From: Hippophae tibetana
Lineage: Eukaryota; Streptophyta; Magnoliopsida; Rosales; Elaeagnaceae
DNA length: 64,000 nt
Direction: 5' to 3'
Assembly (NCBI GenBank): GCA_037013495.1
Contig: CM072810.1
Location: 72,090,449 to 72,154,448, forward strand
Shown piece after piece: positions 1 to 12,886 of the stretch. The notes below the pieces were generated by a model, which worked only from the letters and a program-made list of their open reading frames with translations, was not told the origin of the DNA and ran no database searches. The translations under genes and the position numbers were made by a program. Within the stretch, counting starts at the first letter, position 1. Each line of letters starts with the position of its first letter.

Positions 1-111
1 ATCATGAGAATCTTTGTATGACGTATAGAATATTTGTTAGATATTGAGAACTTTAGAATTTTTTTAAACACACTCTTGGTTAACAACTCAATCGCTCTTA
101 TGGTGGCATTG

Positions 112-137
112 AAAAAAAACAAAAGTAAACAAAAAAA
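112..137 (+). other. A-rich tract, one per unit (shown in unit 1)
   Basis: Runs of 8, 4, 3 and 7 adenines broken by C, GT and C follow GGCATTG. The tract is kept in almost every unit; unit 30 has a C in the first run. Poly(dA:dT) of this length generally disfavours nucleosomes, so it could act as a linker signal, but spacing of the runs is not helical. Confidence 0.5.
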
Positions 138-669
138 CGGAATATGTGCGACGTAAATTTTAAACTCTCGGTAGTTCATGTAAAGGGTGTAATTTGGTTT
201 AAAAAAAATATATTCTTAGTTATCCATGCTCTGATTATAAGAATCTTTACATGCTTCGATTTTATATATTATATTAATAGTTCCGTCACCCGAGTCAAAA
301 GTAATGGCCGTGTAAAATTAGAATTGTGATTTAACAAATGTTCTTTTTTTAATATTGTAAACAGTAGAACCCATCTTCTTTTTCCCTAAATTTGTTTTAT
401 GAAGAACAAAGATTGATTGAGCGTAGAAATAAAGATTAAGACTAAGAGACGAAGATTTAAAAAAGAACTACGAAATTAAATTCACACACGAAATCACCAT
501 CAATAAGTCCATAAAACCCCAACCATTTGATGCCAAAAAAAAATGATCACTCCCTTTGATGTGTCGAATACAATCTTTCCATCAAGAACACTTGGAAGAA
601 AAGTACAAAGATTGGTAAAAAATATTTTAATTAATTATACTACTTCTTCCTCCATAAAAATGTTGTTGT

Positions 670-685
670 TTTCTTATATAAGAAA
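670..685. other. Perfect 16-bp palindrome containing TATATAA (shown in unit 1)
   Basis: TTTCTTATATAAGAAA reads the same on both strands. It lies 30 bp beyond a 24-bp pure A/T run (616-639). Most units keep it, while several units of domain 2 lose the symmetry (units 18 and 20 have T for C; 19-21-type units also lose a base). TATA-like on both strands, so it could seed transcription, or be no more than A/T-rich drift. Confidence 0.45.
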
Positions 686-921
686 CAAAACCCTACCCGT
701 AATGCCACCTTAGTGGCGATATTTAGTTGTGACATGTGCTTAATCAATCCGTAAATAATAAAAGCATAAAAATACGTATGATAAATAAGACAAATTAAAT
801 TCCACAGTTCAGTAGAAACAAAATCGCTAAAGATAAGAGGCACATAATTAAATAAAAGCGAACTAATTGCTTCCCCAATTAATCTTTCCATTTGATATTC
901 CAAATCTATCCCTTGTGAAGG

Positions 922-1843
922 ATCATGAGAATCTTTGTATGATGTATAGAATATTTGTTAGATATTGAGAACTTTAGAATTTTTTTAAACACACTCTTGG
1001 TTCACAACTCAATCGCTCTTATGGTGGCATTGAAAAAAAACAAAAGTAAACAAAAAAACGGAATATGTGCGACGAAAATTTTAAACTCACGGTAGGTGAT
1101 GGAAAGGGTGTAGTTTGGTTTAAAAAAAATATATTCTTAGGAATCCATGCTCTGATTATAGGAATCTTTACATGCTTCGATTTTATATATTATATTAATA
1201 GTTCCGTCACCCGAGTCAAAAGTAATGGCCGTTTAAAATTGGAATTGTGATTTAACAAATGTTCTTTTTTTAATATTGTAAACAGTAGAACCCATCTTCT
1301 TTTTCCCTAAATTTGTTTTATGAAGAACAAAGATTGATTGAGCGTAGAAATAAAGATTAAGACTAAGAGACGAAGATTTAAAAAAGTACTACGAAATTAA
1401 ATTCACACACGAAATCAACATCAATAAGTCCCTAAAACCCCAACCATTTGACACCAAAAAAAAATGATCACTCCCTTTGATGTGTCGAATACAATCTTTC
1501 CATCAAGAACACTTGGAAGAAAAGTACAAAGCTAGGTAAAAAATATTTTAATTAATTATACTACTTCTTCCTCCATAAAAAATGTTGTTGTTTTCTTATA
1601 TAAGAAACAAAACCCTACCCGTAATGCAACCTTAGTGGGGATATTTAGTTGCGACATGTGCTTAATCAATCCGTAAATAATAAAAGCATAAAAATACGTA
1701 TGATAAATAAGACAAATTAAATTCCATAGTTCAGTAGAAACAAAATCGCTAAAGATAAGAGGCACATAATTAAATAAAAGCGAACTAATTGCTTCCCCAA
1801 TTAATCTTTCCATTTGATATTACAAATCTATCCCTTGTGAAGG
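922..1843 (+). repeat. Unit 2 (922 bp)
   Basis: GGTTCACAAC, CACGGTAGGTGATGG, GTACTACG, GACACC, GCGACATG and CATAGTTC. An additional A after CTCCAT gives 922 bp. GCTAGGTA is private. Confidence 0.95.
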
Positions 1844-2763
1844 ATCATGAGAATCTTTGTATGACGTATAGAATATTTGGTAGATATTGAGAACTTTAGA
1901 ATTTTTTTAAACACACTCTTGGTTAACAACTCAATCGCTCTTATGGTGGCATTGAAAAAAAACAAAAGTAAACAAAAAAACGGAATATGTGCGACGTAAA
2001 TTTTAAACACTCGGTAGTTCATGTAAAGGGTGTAATTTGGTTTAAAAAAAATATATTCTTAGTTATCCATGCTCTGATTATAAGAATCTTTACATGCTTC
2101 GATTTTATATATTATATTAATAGTTCCGTCACCCGAGTCAAAAGTAATGGCCGTGTAAAATTGGAATTGTGATTTAACAAATGTTCTTTTTTTAATATTG
2201 TAAACAGTAGAACCCATCTTCTTTTTCCCTAAATTTGTTTTATGAAGAACAAAGATTGATTGAGCGTAGAAATAAAGATTAAGACTAAGAGACGAAGATT
2301 TAAAAAAGAACTACGAAATTAAATTCACACACGAAATCACCATCAATAAGTCCATAAAACCCCAACCATTTGATGCCAAAAAAAATGATCACTCCCTTTG
2401 ATGTGTCGAATACAATCTTTCCATCAAGAACACTTGGAAGAAAAGTACAAAGATTGGTAAAAAATATTTTAATTAATTATACTACTTCTTCCTCCATAAA
2501 AATGTTGTTGTTTTCTTATATAAGAAACAAAACCCTACCCGTAATGCCACCTTAGTGGGGATATTTAGTTGTGACATGTGCTTAATCAATCCGTGAATAA
2601 TAAAAGCATAAAAATACGTATGATAAATAAGACAAATTAAATTCCACAGTTCAGTAGAAACAAAATCGCTAAAGATAAGAGACACATAATTAAATAAAAG
2701 CGAACTAATTGCTTCCCCAATTAATCTTTCCATTTGATATTCCAAATCTATCCCTTGTGAAGG
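1844..2763 (+). repeat. Unit 3 (920 bp)
   Basis: Same type as unit 1. Private changes: ATTTGGTAG, AAACACTCGG, CCGTGAATAA, GAGACACAT. One A fewer in the GCC(A)n run. Confidence 0.95.
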
Positions 2764-3677
2764 ATCATGAGAATCTTTGTATGATGTATAGAATATTTGT
2801 TAGATATTGAGAACTTTAGAATTTTTTTAAACACACTCTTGGTTCACAACTCAATCGCTCTTATGGTGGCATTGAAAAAAAACAAAAGTAAACAAAAAAA
2901 CTGTGCGACGAAAATTTTAAACTCACGGTAGGTGATGTAAAGGGTGTAGTTTGGTTTAAAAAAATATATTCTTAGGAATCCATGCTCTGATTATAGGAAT
3001 CTTTACATGCTTCGATTTTATATATTATATTAATAGTTCCGTCACCCGAGTCAAAAGTAATGGCCGTTTAAAATTGGAATTGTGATTTAACAAATGTTCT
3101 TTTTTTAATATTGTAAACAGTAGAACCCATCTTCTTTTTCCCTAAATTTGTTTTATGAAGAACAAAGATTGATTGAGCGTAGAAATAAAGGTTAAGACTA
3201 AGAGACGAAGATTTAAAAAAGAACTACGAAATTAAATCCACACACGAAATCAACATCAATAAGTCCCTAAAACCTCAACCATTTGACGCCAAAAAAAAAT
3301 GATCACTCCCTTTGATGTGTCGAATACAATCTTTCCATCAAGAACACTTGGAAGAAAAGTACAAAGCTTGGTAAAAAATATTTTAATTAATTATCCTACT
3401 TCTTCCTCCATAAAAATGTTGTTGTTTTCTTATATAAGAAACAAAACCCCACCCGTAATGCAACCTTAGTGGGGATATTTAGTTGCGACATGTGCTTAAT
3501 CAATCCGTAAATAATAAAAGCATAAAAAGACGTATGATAAATAAGACAAATTAAATTCCACAGTTCAGTAGAAACAAAATCGCTAAAGATAAGAGGCACA
3601 TAATTAAATAAAAGCGAACTAATTGCTTCCCCAATTAATCTTTCCATTTGATATTCCAAATCTATCCCTTGTGAAGG
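2764..3677 (+). repeat. Unit 4 (914 bp, shortest)
   Basis: Same first-half type as unit 2. A 6-bp loss turns ACGGAATATGTGCG into ACTGTGCG near 2901. Second half has CCTCAACC, TTATCCTAC and AAAAGACG, shared with unit 6. Confidence 0.95.
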
Positions 3678-4598
3678 ATCATGAGAATCTTTGTATGATG
3701 TATAGAATATTTGTTAGATATTGAGAACTTTAGAATTTTTTTAAACACACTCTTGGTTAACAACGCAATCGCTCTTATGGTGGCATTGAAAAAAAACAAA
3801 AGTAAACAAAAAAACGGAATATGTGCGAGGAAAATTTTAAACTCTCGGTAGTTCATGTAAAGGGTGTAATTTGGTTTCAAAAAAATATATTCTTAGGAAT
3901 CCATGCTCTGATTATAGGAATCTTTACATGCTTCGATTTTATATATTATATTAATAGTTCCGTCACCCGAGTCAAAAGTAATGGCCGTGTAAAATTGGAA
4001 TTGTGATTTAACAAATGTTCTTTTTTTAATATTGTAAACAGTAGAACCCATCTTCTTTTTCCCTAAATTTGTTTTATGAAGAACAAAGATTGTTTGAGCG
4101 TAGAAATAAAGATAAAGACTAAGAGACGAAGATTTAAAAAAGTACTACGAAATTAAATTTACACACGAAATCAACATCAATAAGTCCCTAAAACCCCAAC
4201 CATTTGACACCAAAAAAAAATGATCACTCCCTTTGATGTGTCGAATACAATCTTTCCATCAAGAACACTTGGAAGAAAAGTACAAAGCTTGGTAAAAAAT
4301 ATTTTAATTAATTATACTACTTCTTCCTCCATAAAAATGTTGTTGTTTTCTTATATAAGAAACAAAACCCCACCCGTAATGCAACCTTAGTGGGGATATT
4401 TAGTTGCGACATGTGCTTAATCAATCCGTAAATAATAAAAGCATAAAAATACGTATGATAAATAAGACAAATTAAATTCCACAGTTCAGTAGAAACAAAA
4501 TCGCTAAAGATAAGAGGCACATAATTAAATAAAAGCGAACTAATTGCTTCCCCAATTAATCTTTCCATTTGATATTCCAAATCTATCGCTTGTGAAGG
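3678..4598 (+). repeat. Unit 5 (921 bp)
   Basis: AACGCAATCGC, GTGCGAGG and GATTGTTTG recur together only in unit 14. GATAAAGAC and AAATTTACAC are private. Confidence 0.95.
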
Positions 4599-5519
4599 AT
4601 CATGAGAATCTTTGTATGATGTATAGAATATTTGTTAGATATTGAGAACTTTAGAATTTTCTTAAACACACTCTTGGTTAACAACTCAATCGCTCTTATG
4701 GTGGCATTGAAAAAAAACAAAAGTAAACAAAAAAACGGAATATGTGCGACGTAAATTTTAAACTCTCGGTAGTTCATGTAAAGGGTGTAATTTGGTTTCA
4801 AAAAAATATATTCTTAGGAATCCATGCTCTGATTATAGGAATCTTTACATGCTTCGATTTTATATATTATATTAATAGTTCTGTCACCCGAGTCAAAAGT
4901 AATGGCTGTGTAAAATTGGAATTGTGATTTAACAAATGTTCTTTTTTTAATATTGTAAACAGTAGAACCCATCTTCTTTTTCCCTAAATTTGTTTTATGA
5001 AGAACAAAGATTGATTGAGCGTAGAAATAAAGATTAAGACTAAGAGACGAAGATTTAAAAAAGAACTACGAAATTAAATCCACACACGAAATCAACATCA
5101 ATAAGTCCCTAAAACCTCAACCATTTGACGCCAAAAAAAAATGATCACTCCCTTTGATGTGTCGAATACAATCTTTCCATCAAGAACACTTGGAAGAAAA
5201 GTACAAAGCTTGGTAAAAAATATTTTAATTAATTATCCTACTTCTTCCTCCATAAAAATGTTGTTGTTTTCTTATATAAGAAACAAAACCCCACCCGTAA
5301 TGCAACCTTAGTGGGGATATTTAGTTGCGACATGTGCTTAATCAATCCGTAAATAATAAAAGCATAAAAAGACGTATGATAAATAAGACAAAGTAAATTC
5401 CACAGTTCAGTAGAAACAAAATCGCTATAGATAAGAGGCACATAATTAAATAAAAGCGAACTAATTGCTTCCCCAATTAATCTTTCCATTTGATATTCCA
5501 AATCTATCCCTTGTGAAGG
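4599..5519 (+). repeat. Unit 6 (921 bp)
   Basis: ATTTTCTTAAAC and GGCTGTG are private. Second half matches unit 4. Only unit of domain 1 with GCTATAGA. Confidence 0.95.
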
Positions 5520-6440
5520 ATCATGAGAATCTTTGTATGATGTATAGAATATTTGTTAGATATTGAGAACTTTAGAATTTTTTTAAACACACTCTTGGTT
5601 CACAACTCAATCGCTCTTATGGTGGCATTGAAAAAAAACAAAAGTAAACAAAAAAACGGAATATGTGCGACGTAAATTTTAAACTCTCGGTAGTTCATGT
5701 AAAGGGTGTAATTTGGTTTCAAAAAAATATATTCTTAGGAATCCATGCTCTGATTATAGGAATCTTTACATACTTCGATTTTATATATTATATTAATAGT
5801 TCCGTCACCCGAGTCAAAAGTAGTGGCCGTGTAAAATTGGAATTGTGATTTAACAAATGTTCTTTTTTTAATATTGTAAACAGTAGAACCCATCTTCTTT
5901 TTCCCTAAATTTGTTTTATGAAGAACAAAGATTGATTGAGCGTAGAAATAAAGATTAAGACTAAGAGACGAAGATTTAAAAAAGAACTACGAAATTAAAT
6001 TCACACACGAAATCACCATCAATAAGTCCATAAAACCCCAACCATTTGACACCAAAAAAAAATGATCACTCCCTTTGATGTGTCGAATACAATCTTTCCA
6101 TCAAGAACACTTGGAAGAAAAGTACAAAGCTTGGCAAAAAATATTTTAATTAATTATACTACTTCTTCCTCCATAAAAATGTTGTTGTTTTCTTATATAA
6201 GAAACAAAACCCCATCCGTAATGCAACCTTAGTGGGGATATTTAGTTGCGACATGTGCTTAATCAATCCGTAAATAATAAAAGCATAAAAATACGTATGA
6301 TAAATAAGACAAATTAAATTCCATAGTTCAGTAGAAACAAAATCGCTAAAGATAAGAGGCACATAATTAAATAAAAGCGAACTAATTGCTTCCCCAATTA
6401 ATCTTTCCATTTGATATTACAAATCTATCCCTTGTGAAGG
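5520..6440 (+). repeat. Unit 7 (921 bp)
   Basis: CATACTTCG, AGTAGTGG, CTTGGCAAA and CATAGTTC, shared with unit 11. CCCCATCCG is private. Confidence 0.95.
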
Positions 6441-7361
6441 ATCATGAGAATCTTTGTATGACGTATAGAATATTTGTTAGATATTGAGAACTTTAGAATT
6501 TTTTTAAACACACTCTTGGTTAACAACTCAATCGCTCTTATGGTGGCATTGAAAAAAAACAAAAGTAAACAAAAAAACGGAATATGTGCGACGTAAATTT
6601 TAAACTCTCGGTAGTTCATGTAAAGGGTGTAATTTGGTTTAAAAAAAATATATTCTTAGTTATCCATGCTCTGATTATAAGAATCTTTACATGCTTCGAT
6701 TTTATATATTATATTAATAGTTCCGTCACCCGAGTCAAAAGTAATGGCCGTTTAATTTTGGAATTGTGATTTAACAAATGTTCTTTTTTTAATATTGTAA
6801 ACAGTAGAACCCATCTTCTTTTTCCCTAAATTTGTTTTATGAAGAACAAAGATTGATTGAGCGTAGAAATAAAGATTAAGACTAAGAGACGAAGATTTAA
6901 AAAAGAACTACGAAATTAAATTCACACACGAAATCACCATCAATAAGTCCATAAAACCCCAACCATTTGATGCCAAAAAAAAATGATCACTCCCTTTGAT
7001 GTGTCGAATACAATCTTTCCATCAAGAACACTTGGAAGAAAAGTACAAAGATTGGTAAAAAATATTTTAATTAATTATACTACTTCTTCCTCCATAAAAA
7101 TGTTGTTGTTTTCTTATATAAGAAACAAAACCCTACCCGTAATGCCACCTTAGTGGGGATATTTAGTTGTGACATGTGCTTAATCAATCCGTAAATAATA
7201 AAAGCATAAAAATACGTATGATAAATAAGACAAATTAAATTCCACAGTTCAGTAGAAACAAAATCGCTAAAGATAAGAGGCACATAATTAAATAAAAGCG
7301 CTCTAATTGCTTCCCCAATTAATCTTTCCATTTGATATTCCAAATCTATCCCTTGTGAAGG
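6441..7361 (+). repeat. Unit 8 (921 bp)
   Basis: GACGTATAG with GCGCTCTAATT, as in units 12 and 16. GTTTAATTTTGG is private. Confidence 0.95.
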
Positions 7362-8281
7362 ATCATGAGAATCTTTGTATGATGTATAGAATATTTGTTA
7401 GATATTGAGAACTTTAGAATTTTTTTAAACACACTCTTGGTTCACAACCCAATCGCTCTTATGGTGGCATTGAAAAAAAACAAAAGTAAACAAAAAAACG
7501 GAATATGTGCGACGAAAATTTTAAACTCACGGTAGGTGATGTAAAGGGTGTAGTTTGGTTTAAAAAAAATATATTCTTAGGAATCCATGCTCTGATTATA
7601 GGAATCTTTACATGCTTCGATTTTATATATTATATTAATAGTTCCGTCACCCGAGTCAAAAGTAATGGCCGTTTAAAATTGGAATTGTGATTTAACAAAT
7701 GTTCTTTTTTTAATATTGTAAACAGTAGAACCCATCTTCTTTTTCCCTAAATTTGTTTTATGAAGAACAAAGATTGATTGAGCGTAGAAATAAAGATTAA
7801 GACTAAGAGACGAAGATTTAAAAAAGTACTACGAAATTAAATTCACACACGAAATCAACATCAATAAGTCCCTAAAACCCCAACCATTTGACACCAAAAA
7901 AAATGATCACTCCCTTTGATGTGTCGAATACAATCTTTCCATCAAGAACACTTGGAAGAAAAGTACAAAGCTTGGTAAAAAATATTTTAATTAATTATAC
8001 TACTTCTTCCTCCATAAAAATGTTGTTGTTTTCTTATATAAGAAACAAAACCCTACCCGTAATGCAACCTTAGTGGGGATATTTAGTTGCGACATGTGCT
8101 TAATCAATCCGTAAATAATAAAAGCATAAAAATACGTATGATAAATAAGACAAATTAAATTCCACAGTTCAGTAGAAACAAAATCGCTAAAGATAAGAGG
8201 CACATAATTAAATAAAAGCGAACTAATTGCTTCCCCAATTAATCTTTCCATTTGATATTCCAAATCTATCCCTTGTGAAGG
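7362..8281 (+). repeat. Unit 9 (920 bp)
   Basis: CACGGTAGGTGATG, GGCCGTTTAA, GTACTACG, GACACC. CAACCCAATC is private. Confidence 0.95.
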
Positions 8282-9202
8282 ATCATGAGAATCTTTGTAT
8301 GATGTATAGAATATTTGTTAGATATTGAGAACTTTAGAATTTTTTTAAACACACTCTTGGTTCACAACTCAATCGCTCTTATGGTGGCATTGAAAAAAAA
8401 CAAAAGTAAACAAAAAAACGGAATATGTGCGACGTAAATTTTAAACTCTCGGTAGTTCATGTAAAGGGTGTAATTTGGTTTAAAAAAAATATATTCTTAG
8501 TTATCCATGCTCTGATTATAAGAATCTTTACATGCTTCGATTTTATATATTATATTAATAGTTCCGTCACCCGAGGTAAAAGTAATGGCCGTTTAAAATT
8601 GGAATTGTGATTTAACAAATGTTCTTTTTTTAATATTGTAAACAGTAGAACCCATCTTCTTTTTCCCTAAATTTGTTTTATGAAGAACAAAGATTGATTG
8701 AGCGTAGAAATAAAGATTAAGACTAAGAGACGAAGATTTAAAAAAGTACTACGAAATTAAATTCACACACGAAATCAACATCAATAAGTCCCTAAAACCC
8801 CAACCATTTGACACCAAAAAAAAATGATCACTCCCTTTGATGTGTCCAATACAATCTTTCCATCAAGAACACTTGGAAGAAAAGTACAAAGCTTGGTAAA
8901 AAATATTTTAATTAATTATACTACTTCTTCCTCCATAAAAATGTTGTTGTTTTCTTATATAAGAAACAAAACCCTACCCGTAATGCAACCTTAGTGGGGA
9001 TATTTAGTTGGGACATGTGCTTAATCAATCCGTAAATAATAAAAGCATAAAAATACGTATGATAAATAAGACAAATAAAATTCCACAGTTTAGTAGAAAC
9101 AAAATCGCTAAAGATAAGAGGCACATAATTAAATAAAAGCGAACTAATTGCTTCCCCAATTAATCTTTCCATTTGATATTCCAAATCTATCCCTTGTGAA
9201 GG
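8282..9202 (+). repeat. Unit 10 (921 bp)
   Basis: First half of unit-1 type, second half of unit-2 type. Private: CCGAGGTAAAAG, GTGTCCAAT, GTTGGGACATG, CAAATAAAATT, AGTTTAGTAG. Confidence 0.95.
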
Positions 9203-10123
9203 ATCATGAGAATCTTTGTATGATGTATAGAATATTTGTTAGATATTGAGAACTTTAGAATTTTTTTAAACACACTCTTGGTTCACAACTCAATCGCCCT
9301 TATGGTGGCATTGAAAAAAAACAAAAGTAAACAAAAAAACGGAATATGTGCGACGTAAATTTTAAACTCTCGGTAGTTCATGTAAAGGGTGTAATTTGGT
9401 TTCAAAAAAATATATTCTTAGGAATCCATGCTCTGATTATAGGAATCTTTACATACTTCGATTTTATATATTATATTAATAGTTCCGTCACCCGAGTCAA
9501 AAGTAGTGGCCGTGTAAAATTGGAATTGTGATTTAACAAATGTTCTTTTTTTAATATTGTAAACAGTAGAACCCATCTTCTTTTTCCCTAAATTTGTTTT
9601 ATGTAGAACAAAGATTGATTGAGCGTAGAAATAAAGATTAAGACTAAGAGACGAAGATTTAAAAAAGAACTACGAAATTAAATTCACACACGAAATCACC
9701 ATCAATAAGTCCCTAAAACCCCAACCATTTGACACCAAAAAAAAATGATCACTCCCTTTGATGTGTCGAATACAATCTTTCCATCAAGAACACTTGGAAG
9801 AAAAGTACAAAGCTTGGCAAAAAATATTTTAATTAATTATACTACTTCTTCCTCCATAAAAATGTTGTTGTTTTCTTATATAAGAAACAAAACCCCACCC
9901 GTAATGCAACCTTAGTGGGGATATTTAGTTGCGACATGTGCTTAATCAATCCGTAAATAATAAAAGCATAAAAATACGTATGATAAATAAGACAAATTAA
10001 ATTCCATAGTTCAGTAGAAACAAAATCGCTAAAGATAAGAGGCACATAATTAAATAAAAGCGAACTAATTGCTTCCCCAATTAATCTTTCCATTTGATAT
10101 TACAAATCTATCCCTTGTGAAGG
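9203..10123 (+). repeat. Unit 11 (921 bp)
   Basis: Close copy of unit 7. Private: AATCGCCCTT and TATGTAGAAC. Confidence 0.95.
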
Positions 10124-11044
10124 ATCATGAGAATCTTTGTATGACGTATAGAATATTTGTTAGATATTGAGAACTTTAGAATTTTTTTAAACACACTCTT
10201 GGTTAACAACTCAATCGCTCTTATGGTGGCATTGAAAAAAAACAAAAGTAAACAAAAAAACGGAATATGTGCGACGTAAATTTTAAACTCTCGGTAGTTC
10301 ATGTAAAGGGTGTAATTTGGTTTAAAAAAAATATATTCTTAGTTATCCATGCTCTGATTATAAGAATCTTTACATGCTTCGATTTTATATATTATATTAA
10401 TAGTTCCGTCACCCGAGTCAAAAGTAATGGCCGTGTAAAATTGGAATTGTGATTTAACAAATGTTCTTTTTTTAATATTGTAAACAGTAGAACCCATCTT
10501 CTTTTTCCCTAAATTTGTTTTATGAAGAACAAAGATTGATTGAGCGTAGAAATAAAGATTAAGACTAAGAGACGAAGATTTAAAAAAGAACTACGAAATT
10601 AAATTCACACACGAAATCACCATCAATAAGTCCATAAAACCCCAACCATTTGATGCCAAAAAAAAATGATCACTCCCTTTGATGTGTCGAATACAATCTT
10701 TCCATCAAGAACACTTGGAAGAAAAGTACAAAGATTGGTAAAAAATATTTTAATTAATTATACTACTTCTTCCTCCATAAAAATGTTGTTGTTTTCTTAT
10801 ATAAGAAACAAAACCCTACCCGTAATGCCACCTTAGTGGGGATATTTAGTTGTGACATGTGCTTAATCAATCCGTAAATAATAAAAGCATAAAAATACGT
10901 ATGATAAATAAGACAAATTAAATTCCACAGTTCAGTAGAAACAAAATCGCTAAAGATAAGAGGCACATAATTAAATAAAAGCGCTCTAATTGCTTCCCCA
11001 ATTAATCTTTCCATTTGATATTCCAAATCTATCCCTTGTGAAGG
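10124..11044 (+). repeat. Unit 12 (921 bp)
   Basis: GACGTATAG and GCGCTCTAATT as in unit 8, but with the usual GTGTAAAATTGG. Confidence 0.95.
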
Positions 11045-11965
11045 ATCATGAGAATCTTTGTATGATGTATAGAATATTTGTTAGATATTGAGAACTTTAG
11101 AATTTTTTTAAACACACTCTTGGTTCACAACTCAATCGCTCTTATGGTGGCATTGAAAAAAAACAAAAGTAAACAAAAAAACGGAATATGTGCGACGAAA
11201 ATTTTAAACTCACGGTAGGTGATGTAAAGGGTGTAGTTTGGTTTAAAAAAAATATATTCTTAGGAATCCATGCTCTGATTATAGGAATCTTTACATGCTT
11301 CGATTTTATATATTATATTAATAGTTCCGTCACCCGAGTCAAAAGTAATGGCCGTTTAAAATTGGAATTGTGATTTAACAAATGTTCTTTTTTTAATATT
11401 GTAAACAGTAGAACCCATCTTCTTTTTCCCTAAATTTGTTTTATGAAGAACAAAGATTGATTGAGCGTAGAAATAAAGATTAACACTAAGAGACGAAGAT
11501 TTAAAAAAGAACTACGAAATTAAATTCACACACGAAATCACCATCAATAAGTCCATAAAACCCCAACCATTTGATGCCAAAAAAAAATGATCACTCCCTT
11601 TGATGTGTCGAATACAATCTTTCCATCAAGAACACTTGGAAGAAAAGTACAAAGATTGGTAAAAAATATTTTAATTAATTATACTACTTCTTCCTCCATA
11701 AAAATGTTGTTGTTTTCTTATATAAGAAACAAAACCCTACCCGTAATGCCACCTTAGTGGGGATATTTAGTTGTGACATGTGCTTAATCAATCCGTAAAT
11801 AATAAAAGCATAAAAATACGTATGATAAATAAGACAAATTAAATTCCACAGTTCAGTAGAAACAAAATCGCTAAAGATAAGAGGCACATAATTAAATAAA
11901 AGCGCTCTAATTGCTTCTCCAATTAATCTTTCCATTTGATATTCCAAATCTATCCCTTGTGAAGG
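11045..11965 (+). repeat. Unit 13 (921 bp), hybrid
   Basis: First half as unit 9 (CACGGTAGG, GTTTAAAATT). Second half as units 8 and 12 (ATCACCATC, GATGCC, GCGCTCTAATT). Private: TTAACACTAAG, GCTTCTCC. Confidence 0.95.
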
Positions 11966-12886
11966 ATCATGAGAATCTTTGTATGATGTATAGAATATTT
12001 GTTAGATATTGAGAACTTTAGAATTTTTTTAAACACACTCTTGGTTAACAACGCAATCGCTCTTATGGTGGCATTGAAAAAAAACAAAAGTAAACAAAAA
12101 AACGGAATATGTGCGAGGAAAATTTTAAACTCTCGGTAGTTCATGTAAAGGGTGTAATTTGGTTTCAAAAAAATATATTCTTAGGAATCCATGCTCTGAT
12201 TATAGGAATCTTTACATGCTTCGATTTTATATATTATATTAATAGTTCCGTCACCCGAGTCAAAAGTAATGGCCGTGTAAAATTGGAATTGTGATTTAAC
12301 AAATGTTCTTTTTTTAATATTGTAAACAGTAGAACCCATCTTCTTTTTCCCTAAATTTGTTTTATGAAGAACAAAGATTGTTTGAGCGTAGAAATAAAGA
12401 TTAAGACTAAGAGACGAAGATTTAAAAAAGTACTACGAAATTAAATTCACACACGAAATCAACATCAATAAGTCCATAAAACCCCAACCATTTGATGCCA
12501 AAAAAAAATGATCACTCCCTTTGATGTGTCGAATACAATCTTTCCATCAAGAACACTTGGAAGAAAAGTACAAAGATTGGTAAAAAATATTTTAATTAAT
12601 TATACTACTTCTTCCTCCATAAAAATGTTGTTGTTTTCTTATATAAGAAACAAAACCCTACCCGTAATGCCACCTTAGTGGGGATATTTAGTTGTGACAT
12701 GTGCTTAATCAATCCGTAAATAATAAAAGCATAAAAATACGTATGATAAATAAGACAAATTAAATTCCACAGTTCAGTAGAAACAAAATCGCTAAAGATA
12801 AGAGGCACATAATTAAATAAAAGCGAACTAATTGCTTCCCCAATTAATCTTTCCATTTGATATTCCAAATCTATCCCTTGTGAAGG
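11966..12886 (+). repeat. Unit 14 (921 bp), hybrid
   Basis: First half as unit 5 (AACGCAATC, GTGCGAGG, GATTGTTTG). After ATCAACATC it switches to unit-1 type (TCCATAAAA, GATGCC, AAAGATTGG). Confidence 0.95.

Larger units (their letters stand above)
1..921 (+). repeat. Unit 1 (921 bp)
   Basis: Has GACGTATAG, GACGTAAAT, TTATCC, TTAGAATTG and the rare TAGTGGCGAT, which recurs only in unit 16, fifteen units on. Taken as the reference for unit positions. Confidence 0.95.

Noticed and set aside
290-318. CENP-B box on the minus strand (ACTCGGG context)
   Set aside because: The AnnCGGG half fits but the TTCG half reads TACT, leaving two of the nine core bases wrong. Such partial matches arise by chance.
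144-329. 61-codon plus-strand frame as a small gene
   Set aside because: Open in many but not all units, overlapped by a 72-codon frame on the other strand, and its changes between units are mainly amino-acid altering, so no selection is visible.
428-433. AATAAA as a polyadenylation signal
   Set aside because: Expected by chance in 70% A+T sequence and there is no gene for it to serve.
572-891. Internal subrepeats from the 11-bp direct repeat AATCTTTCCAT (572-582, 881-891) and other AATCTTT copies at 9 and 242
   Set aside because: Spacings (233, 330, 309, 49) are irregular and the flanks do not align, so chance in A/T-rich DNA is enough.
640-903. 87-codon minus-strand frame with hydrophobic stretches as a membrane protein gene
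   Set aside because: It recurs with the satellite unit, is closed by a stop in most units beyond 26 kb, has no recognisable domain and overlaps other frames of similar length.
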